This document shows, in pieces, positions 1 through 9,700 of a stretch of 30,113 bases of DNA (the stretch's first letter is position 1; each line of letters starts with the position of its first letter). The notes beneath the pieces are model-generated. The model did no database searches and was not told where the DNA came from. It saw only the letters and a list, made by a program, of their open reading frames with translations. The stretch covers positions 1-30,113 of the forward strand of contig CAZYBT010000022.1 in assembly GCA_964645755.1 (NCBI GenBank), in the 5' to 3' direction. Both the position numbers and the translations under genes were made by a program. The stretch is from VMCP01 sp964645755. Its GTDB lineage: Bacteria > Bacteroidota > Bacteroidia > NS11-12g > UBA955.

Positions 1-12
1 AATCATTTTTTT

Positions 13-660
13 ATGCATCCAAATTGGCAAGATTCTCTACACCTTTATTGCGAACAAAATAGTTCGATAGAACATGATTTCTTGAAAGACAATACCGCTT
101 TTGCCTGGCTTAAAACATTTAATCCCAGACAATTGAGCGGTAAACTACAAGGTGAATTTCTCGCCATGCTAGTGTCCCTTAAAAATCCAAATACCATACT
201 TGAAATTGGTACCTTCACCGGTTATGCCACAGCCTGTTTAACGGTTAGAGCCTCTCCCGAAACCGAGATTCATACCATTGAAGCTGATGCCGAAATGGCT
301 TTCAAAACACAATCTTTTTGGAAAAATTATCCTTTCATGAATGATGTAAAATTTCATGTTGGACCAGCACTACAAGTGTTACCTACGCTCAACATTCAAC
401 CCGATTTTATTTTTGTTGATGCAGATAAAGCCAACTATATTCACTATTTTCATTCCTGCCTCCCAATACTCAAAAAAGGTGGAATCATGCTTTTCGATAA
501 TACTTTATGGAGCGGAAAAGTATTAAATGAAGCACTGCGCAACAACGACAAAGACACAAAAAATATGCATCTTTTTAACCAAGAACTTGCTAAAAGTCAA
601 GGATGGCGAACGGTGATTCTGCCCATCAGAGATGGTCTAACCATGGTGATTAAAGATTAA
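13..660 (+). CDS. Class I SAM-dependent O-methyltransferase (caffeoyl-CoA/catechol type)
   Basis: A 215-residue cytosolic methyltransferase that should transfer a methyl group from S-adenosylmethionine to a small hydroxylated, probably catechol-like, acceptor with help from a divalent metal. The SAM-binding glycine motif ILEIGTFTG is at residues 62-70. The acidic metal and substrate residues are in FVDADK (D136, D138) and FDN (D162, N163), the usual pattern of the cation-dependent caffeoyl-CoA O-methyltransferase family, and the length is normal for it. The ATG follows a run of T at the very edge of the window, so its promoter is not visible. Its stop overlaps the stop of the convergent MarR gene by 4 bases. 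A kynureninase lies nearby, but a metabolic link is only a guess. Family call is firm; substrate unknown. Confidence 0.9.
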   Translation: MHPNWQDSLHLYCEQNSSIEHDFLKDNTAFAWLKTFNPRQLSGKLQGEFLAMLVSLKNPNTILEIGTFTGYATACLTVRASPETEIHTIEADAEMAFKTQSFWKNYPFMNDVKFHVGPALQVLPTLNIQPDFIFVDADKANYIHYFHSCLPILKKGGIMLFDNTLWSGKVLNEALRNNDKDTKNMHLFNQELAKSQGWRTVILPIRDGLTMVIKD

Positions 661-1106
661 CCGCGAATTTTGTCCAATAAATCACTCAACAATGCTGCCT
701 CAGCATCAGAAATATTTCCAATCGTTGAATGAAACTTATCCATCTCTGGGTCTATCTTTTCCAAAATTGCCAAACCCTTTTCATTGATTTTAATGTTCAT
801 TTTACGACGATTCTCGCCATCAATGCAACGATCAATTAAGCCCATCGTGCAAAGTCTGTCGCACAATCTCGTCAAATCCGGGTTTTTATCTATCATCACC
901 GATTTAATTTCCGAAGGATTCAATGACTCTGGAAATTTACCTCTCAAAATTCGAAGAACATTATATTGTTGATTTGTTAATTGATGATCTTTGAAAACAT
1001 CTCTCAATTGATTTGTAAACCAACCGTTGGTAAACATAACATTTACGATTGCTTTATGCAATGGCGAAACGAATTTACTTTGTTTTATTTCTTCTTCAAT
1101 TTTCAA
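657..1106 (-). CDS. MarR family transcriptional regulator
   Basis: A 149-residue winged-helix DNA-binding protein, normally acting as a dimer. The MarR core is recognisable from about residue 35 to 120: the helix LTNQQYNVLRIL, the recognition region with DLTRLCDRL, then the wing containing IDGENRRKMNIKI, where the D-x-R-R-K pattern is typical. The start is TTG, because the next in-frame Met (about residue 24) would delete the first dimerisation helix. Seven bases upstream of that TTG is a TATATTTG promoter box. It is divergent from kynureninase across 78 bases, the usual arrangement for a MarR regulator that controls its neighbour and itself. The ligand is unknown; kynurenine or anthranilate-like aromatics would fit the neighbour but nothing shows it. 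Confidence 0.87.
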   Translation of the reverse strand: MKIEEEIKQSKFVSPLHKAIVNVMFTNGWFTNQLRDVFKDHQLTNQQYNVLRILRGKFPESLNPSEIKSVMIDKNPDLTRLCDRLCTMGLIDRCIDGENRRKMNIKINEKGLAILEKIDPEMDKFHSTIGNISDAEAALLSDLLDKIRG

Positions 1107-1113
1107 AACGATG

Positions 1114-1121
1114 CAAATATA
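1114..1121 (-). promoter_or_regulatory. -7 promoter box of the marR gene
   Basis: On the minus strand this reads TATATTTG, an exact match to the Bacteroidota -7 consensus TAnnTTTG. Only seven bases (1107-1113) separate it from the TTG start, so the mRNA would have almost no leader. No good -33 TTG at 19-21 bases is visible. Confidence 0.5.
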
Positions 1122-1150
1122 ATTATTTAAATCTCAACTCACTTTTATTC

Positions 1151-1168
1151 ATTTCAATTTCAATTTCA
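1151..1168 (+). repeat. Three tandem ATTTCA hexamers in the marR-kynureninase intergenic region
   Basis: ATTTCA occurs three times without a gap at 1151, 1157 and 1163, between the two opposing -7 boxes and over the place where the -33 contact of the kynureninase promoter should be. It could be part of a regulator binding site, but MarR operators are usually palindromic and this is not. Chance in AT-rich DNA is possible. Confidence 0.3.
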
Positions 1169-1172
1169 TGAT

Positions 1173-1180
1173 TACCTTTG
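1173..1180 (+). promoter_or_regulatory. -7 promoter box of kynureninase
   Basis: TACCTTTG matches TAnnTTTG and ends four bases before the GTG start at 1185. Transcription would begin at or next to the start codon, giving a leaderless message. Confidence 0.5.
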
Positions 1181-1184
1181 CAAC

Positions 1185-2459
1185 GTGAATTACACTTTTG
1201 AAAATACCCCCGAATTTGCCCAAAGTTGCGATCACTCCGATTCACTTGCAGCATTCAAAAATCAATTTATTTTCCCAGTAAATCATCAAAACCAACCTCA
1301 GATTTATTTCTGTGGAAACTCCCTCGGTTTGCAGCCAATAACGGCTAAAAATGCCCTTGAAGTTGAACTTGAAGATTGGGGTAAATGGGGTGTTGAGGGA
1401 CATTTTCATGGGCGTAAACCTTGGTTTCACTATCACAAATTTTTAACCGATTTTGCTGCCGAAGTGGTTGGTGCGAAACCAATTGAAGTAGTTGTAATGA
1501 ATCAACTTACCGTAAATTTACACCTTCTAATGGTTTCGTTTTACAAACCAACCCAACAACGATTCAAAATCATTATGGAAGCGGGGGCGTTCCCTTCCGA
1601 TATGTATGCCATTGAAAGCCAAGTACTTCATCATGGTTTTTCTTACCAAGATGCAGTCATTGAAATTGAACCTCGCAGCGGTGAACACTCCTTAAGAACT
1701 GAAGATATTTTACAAACCATCGAAAATCATAAAAACGAGGTTGCTTTGGTTTTCTTTAGCGGTGTGCAATATTATACCGGCCAGTATTTTAATATACCAG
1801 AAATTACAAAAAAAGCGCATGAAGTTGGAGCGATTGCCGGATTTGACCTCGCCCACGCTGCAGGCAATATTAATCTGAAACTTCATGATTGGGATGTTGA
1901 TTTTGCCGCTTGGTGCTCATACAAATATTTGAACAGTGGACCCGGCAATGTTTCTGGAATTTATATACACGAAAAACATTGTACGAACCCAGAAACACCG
2001 CGTTTTTCAGGTTGGTGGGGATATCAAGAAAAACAACGATTCTTGATGCAAAAAGGATACGTTCCAGAAAATGGTGCTGCAGGATGGCAATTATCTAATG
2101 CTCCAGTGTTTGGAATGGCCTTGCATCTTGCCTCGCTCGAAATTTTCCACAACGCAGGAATCAACAACCTTAGAGAAAAAAGCCTTAAACTTACAGCATT
2201 TCTCGAATTTGTTTTAACTGATTGCTTATCTAAAAATGCCAATCTGTCATTTGAAATTATCACACCCCCTGAAAGAGGTGCACAATTATCTCTGTTGACC
2301 GATCAAAATGGAAAAAATTTGTTTGATCACCTTACAAATAACAATATCATTGCTGATTGGAGAGAACCAAATGTAATCAGAATTGCACCTGCCCCCCTCT
2401 ATAACTCATTTGATGATGTTTACCGTTTGGGACAAGCTTTGCTCACTTTCAAAAACTAA
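1185..2459 (+). CDS. kynU: Kynureninase (PLP-dependent)
   Basis: A 424-residue enzyme that cleaves L-kynurenine (or 3-hydroxykynurenine) to anthranilate (or 3-hydroxyanthranilate) and alanine in tryptophan breakdown or the NAD branch from tryptophan. It is a fold-type I PLP enzyme. The N-terminal part has the family's substrate-site segments (YFCGNSLGLQP near residue 42 and GVEGHF). FDLAHAAGN holds the cofactor Asp, and the PLP lysine is K247 in SYKYLNSGPGN, a very characteristic signature. Length is typical. GTG is the only reasonable start because the next in-frame Met is far inside the conserved region. No other kynurenine-pathway gene is in the window; the divergent MarR gene is the likely regulator. 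Confidence 0.95.
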   Translation: MNYTFENTPEFAQSCDHSDSLAAFKNQFIFPVNHQNQPQIYFCGNSLGLQPITAKNALEVELEDWGKWGVEGHFHGRKPWFHYHKFLTDFAAEVVGAKPIEVVVMNQLTVNLHLLMVSFYKPTQQRFKIIMEAGAFPSDMYAIESQVLHHGFSYQDAVIEIEPRSGEHSLRTEDILQTIENHKNEVALVFFSGVQYYTGQYFNIPEITKKAHEVGAIAGFDLAHAAGNINLKLHDWDVDFAAWCSYKYLNSGPGNVSGIYIHEKHCTNPETPRFSGWWGYQEKQRFLMQKGYVPENGAAGWQLSNAPVFGMALHLASLEIFHNAGINNLREKSLKLTAFLEFVLTDCLSKNANLSFEIITPPERGAQLSLLTDQNGKNLFDHLTNNNIIADWREPNVIRIAPAPLYNSFDDVYRLGQALLTFKN

Positions 2460-2470
2460 CTTTTCCGTTC

Positions 2471-2502
2471 AACTGACATTTTATCAGTTCTGTCAATTTT
2501 TT
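2471..2502 (+). terminator. Possible weak terminator after kynureninase
   Basis: AACTGA at 2471-2476 and TCAGTT at 2484-2489 form a six-pair stem; an alternative stem pairs TGACA (2474-2478) with TGTCA (2491-2495). A run of T follows from about 2497. The stem is AT-rich and weak, so this is tentative. Confidence 0.3.
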
Positions 2503-2546
2503 TCCATTTCACGAACGCTTTTTAATCTCAATTGTTTCTAAAATTG

Positions 2547-2554
2547 TAGTTTTG
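2547..2554 (+). promoter_or_regulatory. -7 promoter box of ftsH
   Basis: TAGTTTTG matches TAnnTTTG. It lies 53 bases before the ftsH ATG, leaving a real 5' leader that contains the inverted repeat at 2560-2581. The -33 element is not clear. Confidence 0.45.
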
Positions 2555-2559
2555 TACTT

Positions 2560-2581
2560 AAATCGCAAAATGGTGCGATTT
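2560..2581 (+). promoter_or_regulatory. Perfect inverted repeat in the ftsH leader
   Basis: AAATCGCA (2560-2567) and TGCGATTT (2574-2581) are exact reverse complements around a six-base loop. The repeat starts about five bases after the -7 box, so it would sit at the very 5' end of the mRNA. It could be a protective or regulatory RNA hairpin, or an operator at the start of transcription. It has no U-run straight after it like a terminator. Confidence 0.5.
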
Positions 2582-2607
2582 TTGACACCGAAAAGATACA
2601 ATTTAGA

Positions 2608-4698
2608 ATGACAGAAGAACGCAAATCTCCCGACAATAAGCCTAATGGCTTTAAATTCAATTACTATTGGATTTATGGAATACTTTTCATTGTTTTTCTC
2701 GCCTTAAGTTTCCTTCCAAAAGGATCAGGACAAGCGACGAGCTGGAACGAAGTTAGAGATATGGCTATCAAAGGCGATATCAAAAAAATTGTAATTGTAA
2801 ATGATCGAATGGTTGAGGTTTTCCTTACAACAGAAGCTTCTCAACAAAAAAACTATTCGAAAGCTCAAAAACGCGACAATATGTTCGGGGAAACAGAACC
2901 GAACTTTAGTTTTGAAATTGAAAAAGGTTATTTCAATAACGAAATACAAACCCTTAAAACCGATATTTCCAAACTGGGTAAAAATCCAAACGACCTCATC
3001 ATCCAATACGTTAGCCAAAGCGATATATTTGGTCAACTCTTTCAATGGGTATTCTTTATTGCAATTATTCTTATCTTTTGGAATTTAATGTTCAAAAGAA
3101 TGGGTGGCGGCGGTGGTTCCGGTGGCGGACCAAATATTTTTAGTATTGGTAGGTCCCGTGCTCAGTTATTTGATAAAGATACCAAAGTAAATATCTCCTT
3201 CAAAGACGTTGCAGGACTTGAAGAAGCAAAAGAAGAAGTCATGGAAATCGTTGATTTCCTTAAAAATCCTAAAAAATACACCGATTTAGGAGGTAAAATT
3301 CCAAAAGGAGCTTTACTTGTTGGCCCTCCAGGAACTGGTAAAACTCTCCTCGCTAAGGCTGTTGCTGGTGAAGCTGGTGTTCCTTTCTTTTCTCTTTCCG
3401 GCTCAGATTTTGTGGAAATGTTTGTAGGGGTGGGTGCAAGCCGTGTGCGTGACCTTTTCAAACAAGCAAAAGAAAAGGCACCTGCCATTATCTTTATCGA
3501 TGAAATAGATGCCATTGGACGTGCTAGAGGAAAAAATCAATTCCAAAGCTCTAATGATGAACGTGAAAATACCCTAAATCAGCTCCTCGCTGAAATGGAT
3601 GGTTTTGGTACCGACTCTGGCGTAATTATTCTTGCTGCTACTAACCGTGCCGATATTTTAGACAGTGCTTTGATGCGACCAGGTCGCTTCGATAGACAAA
3701 TCAGTGTTGATAGACCCGATATTATTGGACGTGAGCAAATTTTCAACGTCCATCTCAAACCCCTGACTAAACTGGCAGGTGATGTTGATGTTCACCGCTT
3801 AGCAGCTCAAACACCTGGCTTTGCCGGCGCCGAAATTGCCAATGTTTGCAATGAAGCTGCCCTCATTGCTGCGCGTCATGGCAAAGAAGTTGTTTCAATG
3901 AAAGACTTCCAAAGTGCCATCGACCGAGTAATTGGTGGACTTGAGAAAAAGAATAAAATTATTTCTCCTGAAGAAAAGAAAATTGTTGCTTACCACGAAG
4001 CAGGACACGCAATTGCAGGCTGGTTCCTTGAATACGCAGATCCTTTGCTTAAAGTTTCGATCGTTCCGCGCGGCGTTGCAGCTCTTGGTTATGCACAATA
4101 CCTTCCGAAAGAACAATATTTATATCGTACAGAGCAGTTAATGGACAGTATGTGTATGACATTGGGCGGACGTGTGGCCGAGCAAATCTTCTTCGGCAAA
4201 ATCTCTACCGGAGCCCAAAACGATTTAGAACGTATAACAAAACTTGCATATAGCATGATTACCATTTACGGCATGAGCAGTAAGGTGGGCAATGTTAGTT
4301 TTAACGACCCAACCGGAGAATATGGATATCAACGTCCTTATTCTGAGCAAACAGCTCAATTAATTGACCAAGAAGTACGTGAGTTAATTGATACTGCTTA
4401 TAACAGAACGGTTCAATTGCTAACTGAAAAGAAAGCTGAAGTTGAAGCAATTGCTTTAGAACTTTTGGATAAGGAAATCATCTTTAAGTCCGACTTAGAC
4501 CGTATCATCGGAAAACGCCCATTTGATGAAGATGAACAAATTTCGGCTACAATTGCTGCTGCAAATCAAACGGATCTAGAAAATCCAAGTTCTTTGACCG
4601 CAATTGACGCTCCTACAATTTCAGAAACACCTTCAGACACTCCTGTTGCTGAAGATGCTAAAAACGATACTGAAACTGAAAACAACAATCCTGAATAA
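2608..4698 (+). CDS. ftsH: ATP-dependent zinc metalloprotease FtsH
   Basis: A 696-residue membrane-anchored AAA+ protease that extracts and degrades membrane and regulatory proteins as a hexamer. The order of parts is canonical: first membrane helix at about residues 17-37, a periplasmic domain to about 140, a second helix, a glycine-rich linker (MGGGGGSGGG), then the AAA module with Walker A GPPGTGKT at 239-246, Walker B IIFIDEIDAIG, and the second region of homology RPGRFDR. The zinc protease domain has HEAGH at 463-467. The C-terminal 50 or so residues are acidic and low in complexity, as in many Bacteroidota homologues. A terminator follows 26 bases after the stop, so it is probably transcribed alone. 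Substrates cannot be read from sequence. Confidence 0.97.
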   Translation: MTEERKSPDNKPNGFKFNYYWIYGILFIVFLALSFLPKGSGQATSWNEVRDMAIKGDIKKIVIVNDRMVEVFLTTEASQQKNYSKAQKRDNMFGETEPNFSFEIEKGYFNNEIQTLKTDISKLGKNPNDLIIQYVSQSDIFGQLFQWVFFIAIILIFWNLMFKRMGGGGGSGGGPNIFSIGRSRAQLFDKDTKVNISFKDVAGLEEAKEEVMEIVDFLKNPKKYTDLGGKIPKGALLVGPPGTGKTLLAKAVAGEAGVPFFSLSGSDFVEMFVGVGASRVRDLFKQAKEKAPAIIFIDEIDAIGRARGKNQFQSSNDERENTLNQLLAEMDGFGTDSGVIILAATNRADILDSALMRPGRFDRQISVDRPDIIGREQIFNVHLKPLTKLAGDVDVHRLAAQTPGFAGAEIANVCNEAALIAARHGKEVVSMKDFQSAIDRVIGGLEKKNKIISPEEKKIVAYHEAGHAIAGWFLEYADPLLKVSIVPRGVAALGYAQYLPKEQYLYRTEQLMDSMCMTLGGRVAEQIFFGKISTGAQNDLERITKLAYSMITIYGMSSKVGNVSFNDPTGEYGYQRPYSEQTAQLIDQEVRELIDTAYNRTVQLLTEKKAEVEAIALELLDKEIIFKSDLDRIIGKRPFDEDEQISATIAAANQTDLENPSSLTAIDAPTISETPSDTPVAEDAKNDTETENNNPE

Positions 4699-4723
4699 TT
4701 CATTCAATTTATCAATTTTTACA

Positions 4724-4753
4724 AAAAAGGGCTGAGTAAATTCAGCCCTTTTT
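4724..4753 (+). terminator. Bidirectional intrinsic terminator between ftsH and the convergent exporter
   Basis: GGGCTGA (4729-4735) pairs with TCAGCCC (4742-4748), extended by five A-T pairs on the outside, and a T-run follows. The A-run on the left would act as the U-run on the minus strand, so it can end both ftsH and the exporter gene that stops at 4853. Confidence 0.85.
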
Positions 4754-4852
4754 ATTTTTATCGGAAAGATTCAAATAAGTTTTTTCCCTAGCCTTTTAAT
4801 ATTATTGGATATCTTGGGAAATATTCTTTGCTGTTGTCAACTTTGAACTTCC

Positions 4853-6679
4853 TTAATTTCCAAGTTCTTGCAACTGTATCAGTGTATTGTACAAGCCACC
4901 CTTTGCAATCAACTCCTGATGAGTTCCCACTTCAACAATTTTTCCGCGGTCTAAAACTACAATTTTATCAGCATGCATCACCGTGCTCAATCGATGCGCC
5001 ACAATTAAGCTTGTACGATTGCGCATTAGGCCCTCTAAGGCAAGTTGAACAGCCTTTTCGCTCTGAGAGTCCAAAGCCGATGTTGCTTCGTCTAAAATTA
5101 AAATTTCAGGATCTTTCAAAAGTGCCCGCGCAATTGACAACCTCTGTTTTTGTCCTCCGCTCAATTTTCCACCTCTTTCCCCAATCTCTGTATCATATCC
5201 CAAATCCATCTCCATGATAAAATCATGAGCAAACGCTGCCTTTGCCGCACCCTGAATTTGCTCAACTGTTAATTCGGGCTTGCCAAGCGCAATATTGTTT
5301 CGCACTGTGTCATTGAACAATATACTTTCCTGATTTACCACACCCACAAGCTGCCTCAAATCTTCTTGATTAAATTTCCTGATATCCTTTCCATCCAACA
5401 ATATTTCACCTTCTGAAACATCGTAAAATCGCGCAATTAAATCGGTAATGGTAGTTTTGCCAGCTCCCGAAGGACCAACGAATGCTATCGTTTCACCTTT
5501 TTTAATTTTGAGGGATATTTGAGACAATACCTGTGTCCCCTCAACATAAGAAAAACCAACATTTCGAAGTTCTAAACTTTCATTAAATACAGGTTGTATT
5601 GGTTCTTTAGGGTCCTCAACTACAACTGGAGCTGTAACCAACTCTTGAATACGCTCCAAACTTGCCATTCCCTTTTGAGCGGCATACAAAGCATTCGAAA
5701 ATCCTTTAAAAGGTGGTATTAACTGGCTAAAAATTGTAAAATACCCTAGAAAAAATTCAGGATCTAACTCGCCACTAAATACCATTTTTCCTCCAAGCCA
5801 CAATAGCAAAGCTGAAACGGCAATGCCAATGGTTTCAGAAACCGGCGACGACAAATCATATCTACGCTGCACTGAAATATTATTCTTTGTATACTCAGAG
5901 TCTTGATCACTATAGCGATTGTAAAAGAACTTCGATGCATTGAATGCCTTTATCACCCTAATTCCACCAAGTGTCTCTTCAAAAGAACTCATCACTTTTC
6001 CCAATAATTGCTGGTTCTTCGACGATTTCCGTCGCAATGAGCGACCAATTAAGGCAATAATCAATGCTGTTATTGGTAAGAACAACAAAATATATAATGT
6101 CAATTTTGCCGATAATACTACCAAAGCCATCATGAAAATGACAATATTCAAAGGTTGAAAGTAGAGTGCCTCTAATGAAACCATCAGAGCAAATTCAATT
6201 TCCTTGATATCATTGCTCATGCGTGAAATTAAATCGCCCTTTCGTTCATTGTTAAAATAGGCAATTGGTAAATTCAAACACTTTTCATAAATGTCTAGCC
6301 TCATTTTACGAATACTACGGTTTCGAATTAACACCATATAATTCATGGCTGTAAAACGTGCAGCATTCTTCAATACCGTTACAACAACCAAACCAATACT
6401 TAAATATGCCAATGCATGATAAGGATCACCTTCCGCAATTTTTGCAAACCAATCAATGAAAGATTGATAAACACTCGCAAACCATTCTCCTACATCTTTT
6501 TGATTAACGCCTAATTCAGAAATTTTCCTGTCTTTGCTGAACAAAAACTTAAGAACAGGCATAATCAATAACAAGGTTATAAGATTGAAAATAATATAAA
6601 GCAAATTAAAAAGGAAATTGAGAAAAATCAATCCCCTATAATCCGCGGCATACTTGAGAAATTTAAATACAGCTTTCAA
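4853..6679 (-). CDS. MsbA-type ABC exporter half-transporter
   Basis: A 608-residue fusion of a six-helix membrane domain (about residues 1-330) and an ATPase domain, expected to work as a homodimer in the inner membrane. The nucleotide domain has Walker A GPSGAGKTT near 400, the signature LSGGQKQR near 505, Walker B ILILDEATSALD near 528 and the switch histidine in IVAHRLST. The overall character fits the lipid A flippase MsbA family, but multidrug exporters look alike, so no symbol is given. The start is TTG; seven bases upstream is a TAATTTTG promoter box, so the mRNA leader would be minimal. It lies downstream of the T9SS protein gene but a terminator separates them. A second, different exporter of the same class is at 10806-12635. 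Confidence 0.9.
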   Translation of the reverse strand: MKAVFKFLKYAADYRGLIFLNFLFNLLYIIFNLITLLLIMPVLKFLFSKDRKISELGVNQKDVGEWFASVYQSFIDWFAKIAEGDPYHALAYLSIGLVVVTVLKNAARFTAMNYMVLIRNRSIRKMRLDIYEKCLNLPIAYFNNERKGDLISRMSNDIKEIEFALMVSLEALYFQPLNIVIFMMALVVLSAKLTLYILLFLPITALIIALIGRSLRRKSSKNQQLLGKVMSSFEETLGGIRVIKAFNASKFFYNRYSDQDSEYTKNNISVQRRYDLSSPVSETIGIAVSALLLWLGGKMVFSGELDPEFFLGYFTIFSQLIPPFKGFSNALYAAQKGMASLERIQELVTAPVVVEDPKEPIQPVFNESLELRNVGFSYVEGTQVLSQISLKIKKGETIAFVGPSGAGKTTITDLIARFYDVSEGEILLDGKDIRKFNQEDLRQLVGVVNQESILFNDTVRNNIALGKPELTVEQIQGAAKAAFAHDFIMEMDLGYDTEIGERGGKLSGGQKQRLSIARALLKDPEILILDEATSALDSQSEKAVQLALEGLMRNRTSLIVAHRLSTVMHADKIVVLDRGKIVEVGTHQELIAKGGLYNTLIQLQELGN

Positions 6680-6686
6680 ATTGATA

Positions 6687-6694
6687 CAAAATTA
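6687..6694 (-). promoter_or_regulatory. -7 promoter box of the MsbA-type exporter
   Basis: On the minus strand this reads TAATTTTG, fitting TAnnTTTG, and ends seven bases before the TTG start codon. The nearest upstream TTG is 24 bases away, a little too far for a standard -33 element. Confidence 0.45.
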
Positions 6695-6732
6695 AGCAAT
6701 TATACATGAATACCCTTGCAACATATTGGCAC

Positions 6733-6760
6733 AAAAAAAGGCCCCAGAAATCCGAGGCCT
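6733..6760 (-). terminator. Intrinsic terminator of the T9SS protein gene
   Basis: On the minus strand a nine-pair stem with some G-T pairs (6739-6760, loop of four) is followed by seven T (6733-6739). It lies 20 bases after the stop of the large secreted-protein gene and before the exporter promoter, so it insulates the two. Confidence 0.75.
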
Positions 6761-6780
6761 TTATTCATAATTTTAAAAAG

Positions 6781-9700
6781 TTATTTAACAACAAATCGTT
6801 CTACGTATGATTGACCTTGAACGTCAGTAATTCTTACAAAAACAATTCCATGAATTCCTTGAACATTCAACGTTTGAATGTCTTGAGTAGCATTCAATTT
6901 TTCTGATTTTAAAAGTCGTCCCGACATGTCAATTAATTCAATTTTGGCAATGTTTTTAGCATTGGTAAAGAATATTTGATCTACTGCTGGATTCGGATAT
7001 GCATTAAAATTACCTTGAGCAAAAGATTTTACCAAACTTGGTTCGTTATCTTTAATAGTCAAAATAATGATAGAATCCTTACCAATTGATCCAGGTCCTT
7101 GAATATTGCGAATCGCAAAAGACGTTAATTTATCTCCATCGCTATCTAAATCATCAGTAATGTTTGCTTTTACTGAGAAGTAATTGTTATTCTTAGTTAC
7201 TTGAATTGTTTTGGTTGAAAAATCATAATCCGCAGGAGTTAATGCAGTACCGCCTAAAGAAACAACATCAAAAGTGAAGTTCTCATCAGAAGGGAACACA
7301 GAAATATCAATTTTAAATGAATCCGCTAATTCAAAAACAAAATCAGAGGTTTTCATAAAATTAACAACTGGCAAACTCGCAGGTGAGAAATCATTCAAAG
7401 ATCTTGGTGCCAAATAGTATTTTGATGTGTATGGCGAAGAGTTATCAAATTGAACACCCAAACCAATTACATTGAAATACCCAGTTGGTGCTGATGTGCC
7501 ATCGAGGTCGGTCTCTGAATCTATATTCAAAGTATCAACTCCACCAGAAGTATTCATTACTCTTACATAACTAAATTTATTCGCAGCTAATGCTGTGGTT
7601 GGCCATTCTGCAGCATCTACTAATTTTACTCTCTCTAACTTCACAAGGTTTGATTCTGTAGATTCATTGATTATGGTAACCAACTTAGGTTGAATCAAAG
7701 GACGGTTATTCGCAATTTTTATGATTGTATCAATTCTATCCAATTGCACCGTACCTTGAAATTGACCAACTGCACCTTGAATCATGATAGAATCACCTTC
7801 TTTTACTGTATAACCGTAAGTTTTTGCTCCTGAATAAACTCCAATTCCACCTGTATTGTCTCTAATGGTAAATCCTAAACCAGTTGCACGAGTATTTATT
7901 CCATAAACCACTCCAAATACCCTACATTTAACATTCAAAGAATCTGCTGTTTTGGCAACATTCGATTGTTTGTGAATAGTACCAATTTTATAAATTGGAT
8001 AATCATCATCTTGAATGGTCACCTTCAAAGTATCAGAAAGAATAATTATGTTACTCAAATTAGCCATCCCAAATTTAACAACTTCAGACCTTTCATTGAT
8101 ATCATCATTCACAACAGGAACATTTACAACAATAGTATCTGGGCTAGATGATGTAATGAAGATCTGTTTTGACGATGGATTGAATTTAATATCGGAAGGA
8201 TTTTCAGCAGAACTCTCATTTGTGAAAAATCTCAATGTGAAATCTCCACCTGCAGATTTTCTATTCACCAATCGAATTTTTACATCGAAAGAACCTGCAG
8301 ATTCACCAACAGTGAAATTTCCACCTACAAATTGCACACCTGTTGGACCATCATTATCTTGGATTACAATTGTGGCAATTGAATCTTTCAAAAATGCTGA
8401 ACCTGAAACAACACGAATAACCAATTCAATTGAATCGCTCTTATCCAACATAATATCATCAAAAATCTTTGTGTTGATAGTAATTGAATCTGGACCATTC
8501 GCATTTCCTAAGTTAAAACTCGTATCATTGTTATTGCTACTAATATAAAATTCACTCGGAATGTAAGTACTATCTGATTTGTATTTAACCATCATTTTTA
8601 ATTTAACCGAGTTTGTTACAGCTTTGTCAATTTTAAATGTAACACCCACATTTTTATTGGCTTCAACAACATTGATTTTTGGCGTTTTAATGATGATGTT
8701 CGCAACGTCATTATCTGTCACTGAAACAGTATGTGCAACTTCAGTTCCAATGATACAGTTGGTTGGTTGATCTAAACGCAATACTATTGTCTCTGTTCCT
8801 TCCGAAATCACATCTTCATTGATCGTGATTTCAGTTGTATCACTTGCAGCAACACCTGGATTAAATTTGATGGTTTTAGGTTCTGTTAAGGTAAAATCAG
8901 CACTTCCACCTTTTGTTGCAGTACCTCCAACTAAATACAATCGAACAGACTGAGCTTCAGAATTGCTAAATTTACGCGTAACATATACTTTGAATTTTCC
9001 AACCCCCTCATCTGTTGTTGAAGAACGTGTCCAAAATTCAACCTTCGGAGAAATCAAAGGTGCATCATCTTGATCCAAAGCGATTGGTGTAGTAGAACCA
9101 CCACCAGGATTCACCGTGCTTTTATTACTTGGCCCCCAAATACCATTGGTATCCTTATTGGCATAAATAGAGTAACCCGTATTAAAAGATAAATTATCGA
9201 TCCGTTTTATACCGGTAGACAAAGAATTAGGCAAAATAGAACCCCATGCACCTGCTTGTTTGTACACATTCGTATTGTAGAAGCCAACTAAACTTGAAAA
9301 AGCAGCACCAGAGTAACTGCCACTCTCAACATTCGTAAGTGTAATAGGTCTACCAAAACCGTTTTCATTGTCGTAAAGTGCAACCATGCTTTTCGCAACG
9401 GCATAACTCTTTCCCCAAATACCCGTTCCATTGTTACCACCCGCTGTTGCAGACCAACCCAAAACTTTAATGGAGTCTTCACAATAGTATCTAAATGTAT
9501 CGGTATTGTTGATTCCCAACATCGTAACAGCGAAATATACATAATTACCCGCAGTGAATCTTGCATTTCCTGTGTGCATCATTCCAAACCAACCCTCATA
9601 CATACCCATCATATTGGTTGTTAATGTATCACAGTTACCAGAGTTCGTAAAATCTGTTGTGGTTGCATAACGATAATTTCCCTGTGAATCGATGTAGATA

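Noticed and set aside
4828..5217. Open frame of 129 codons on the plus strand over the end of the MsbA-type gene
   Set aside because: It is antisense to the conserved ATPase domain, has no promoter, and its protein resembles no family.
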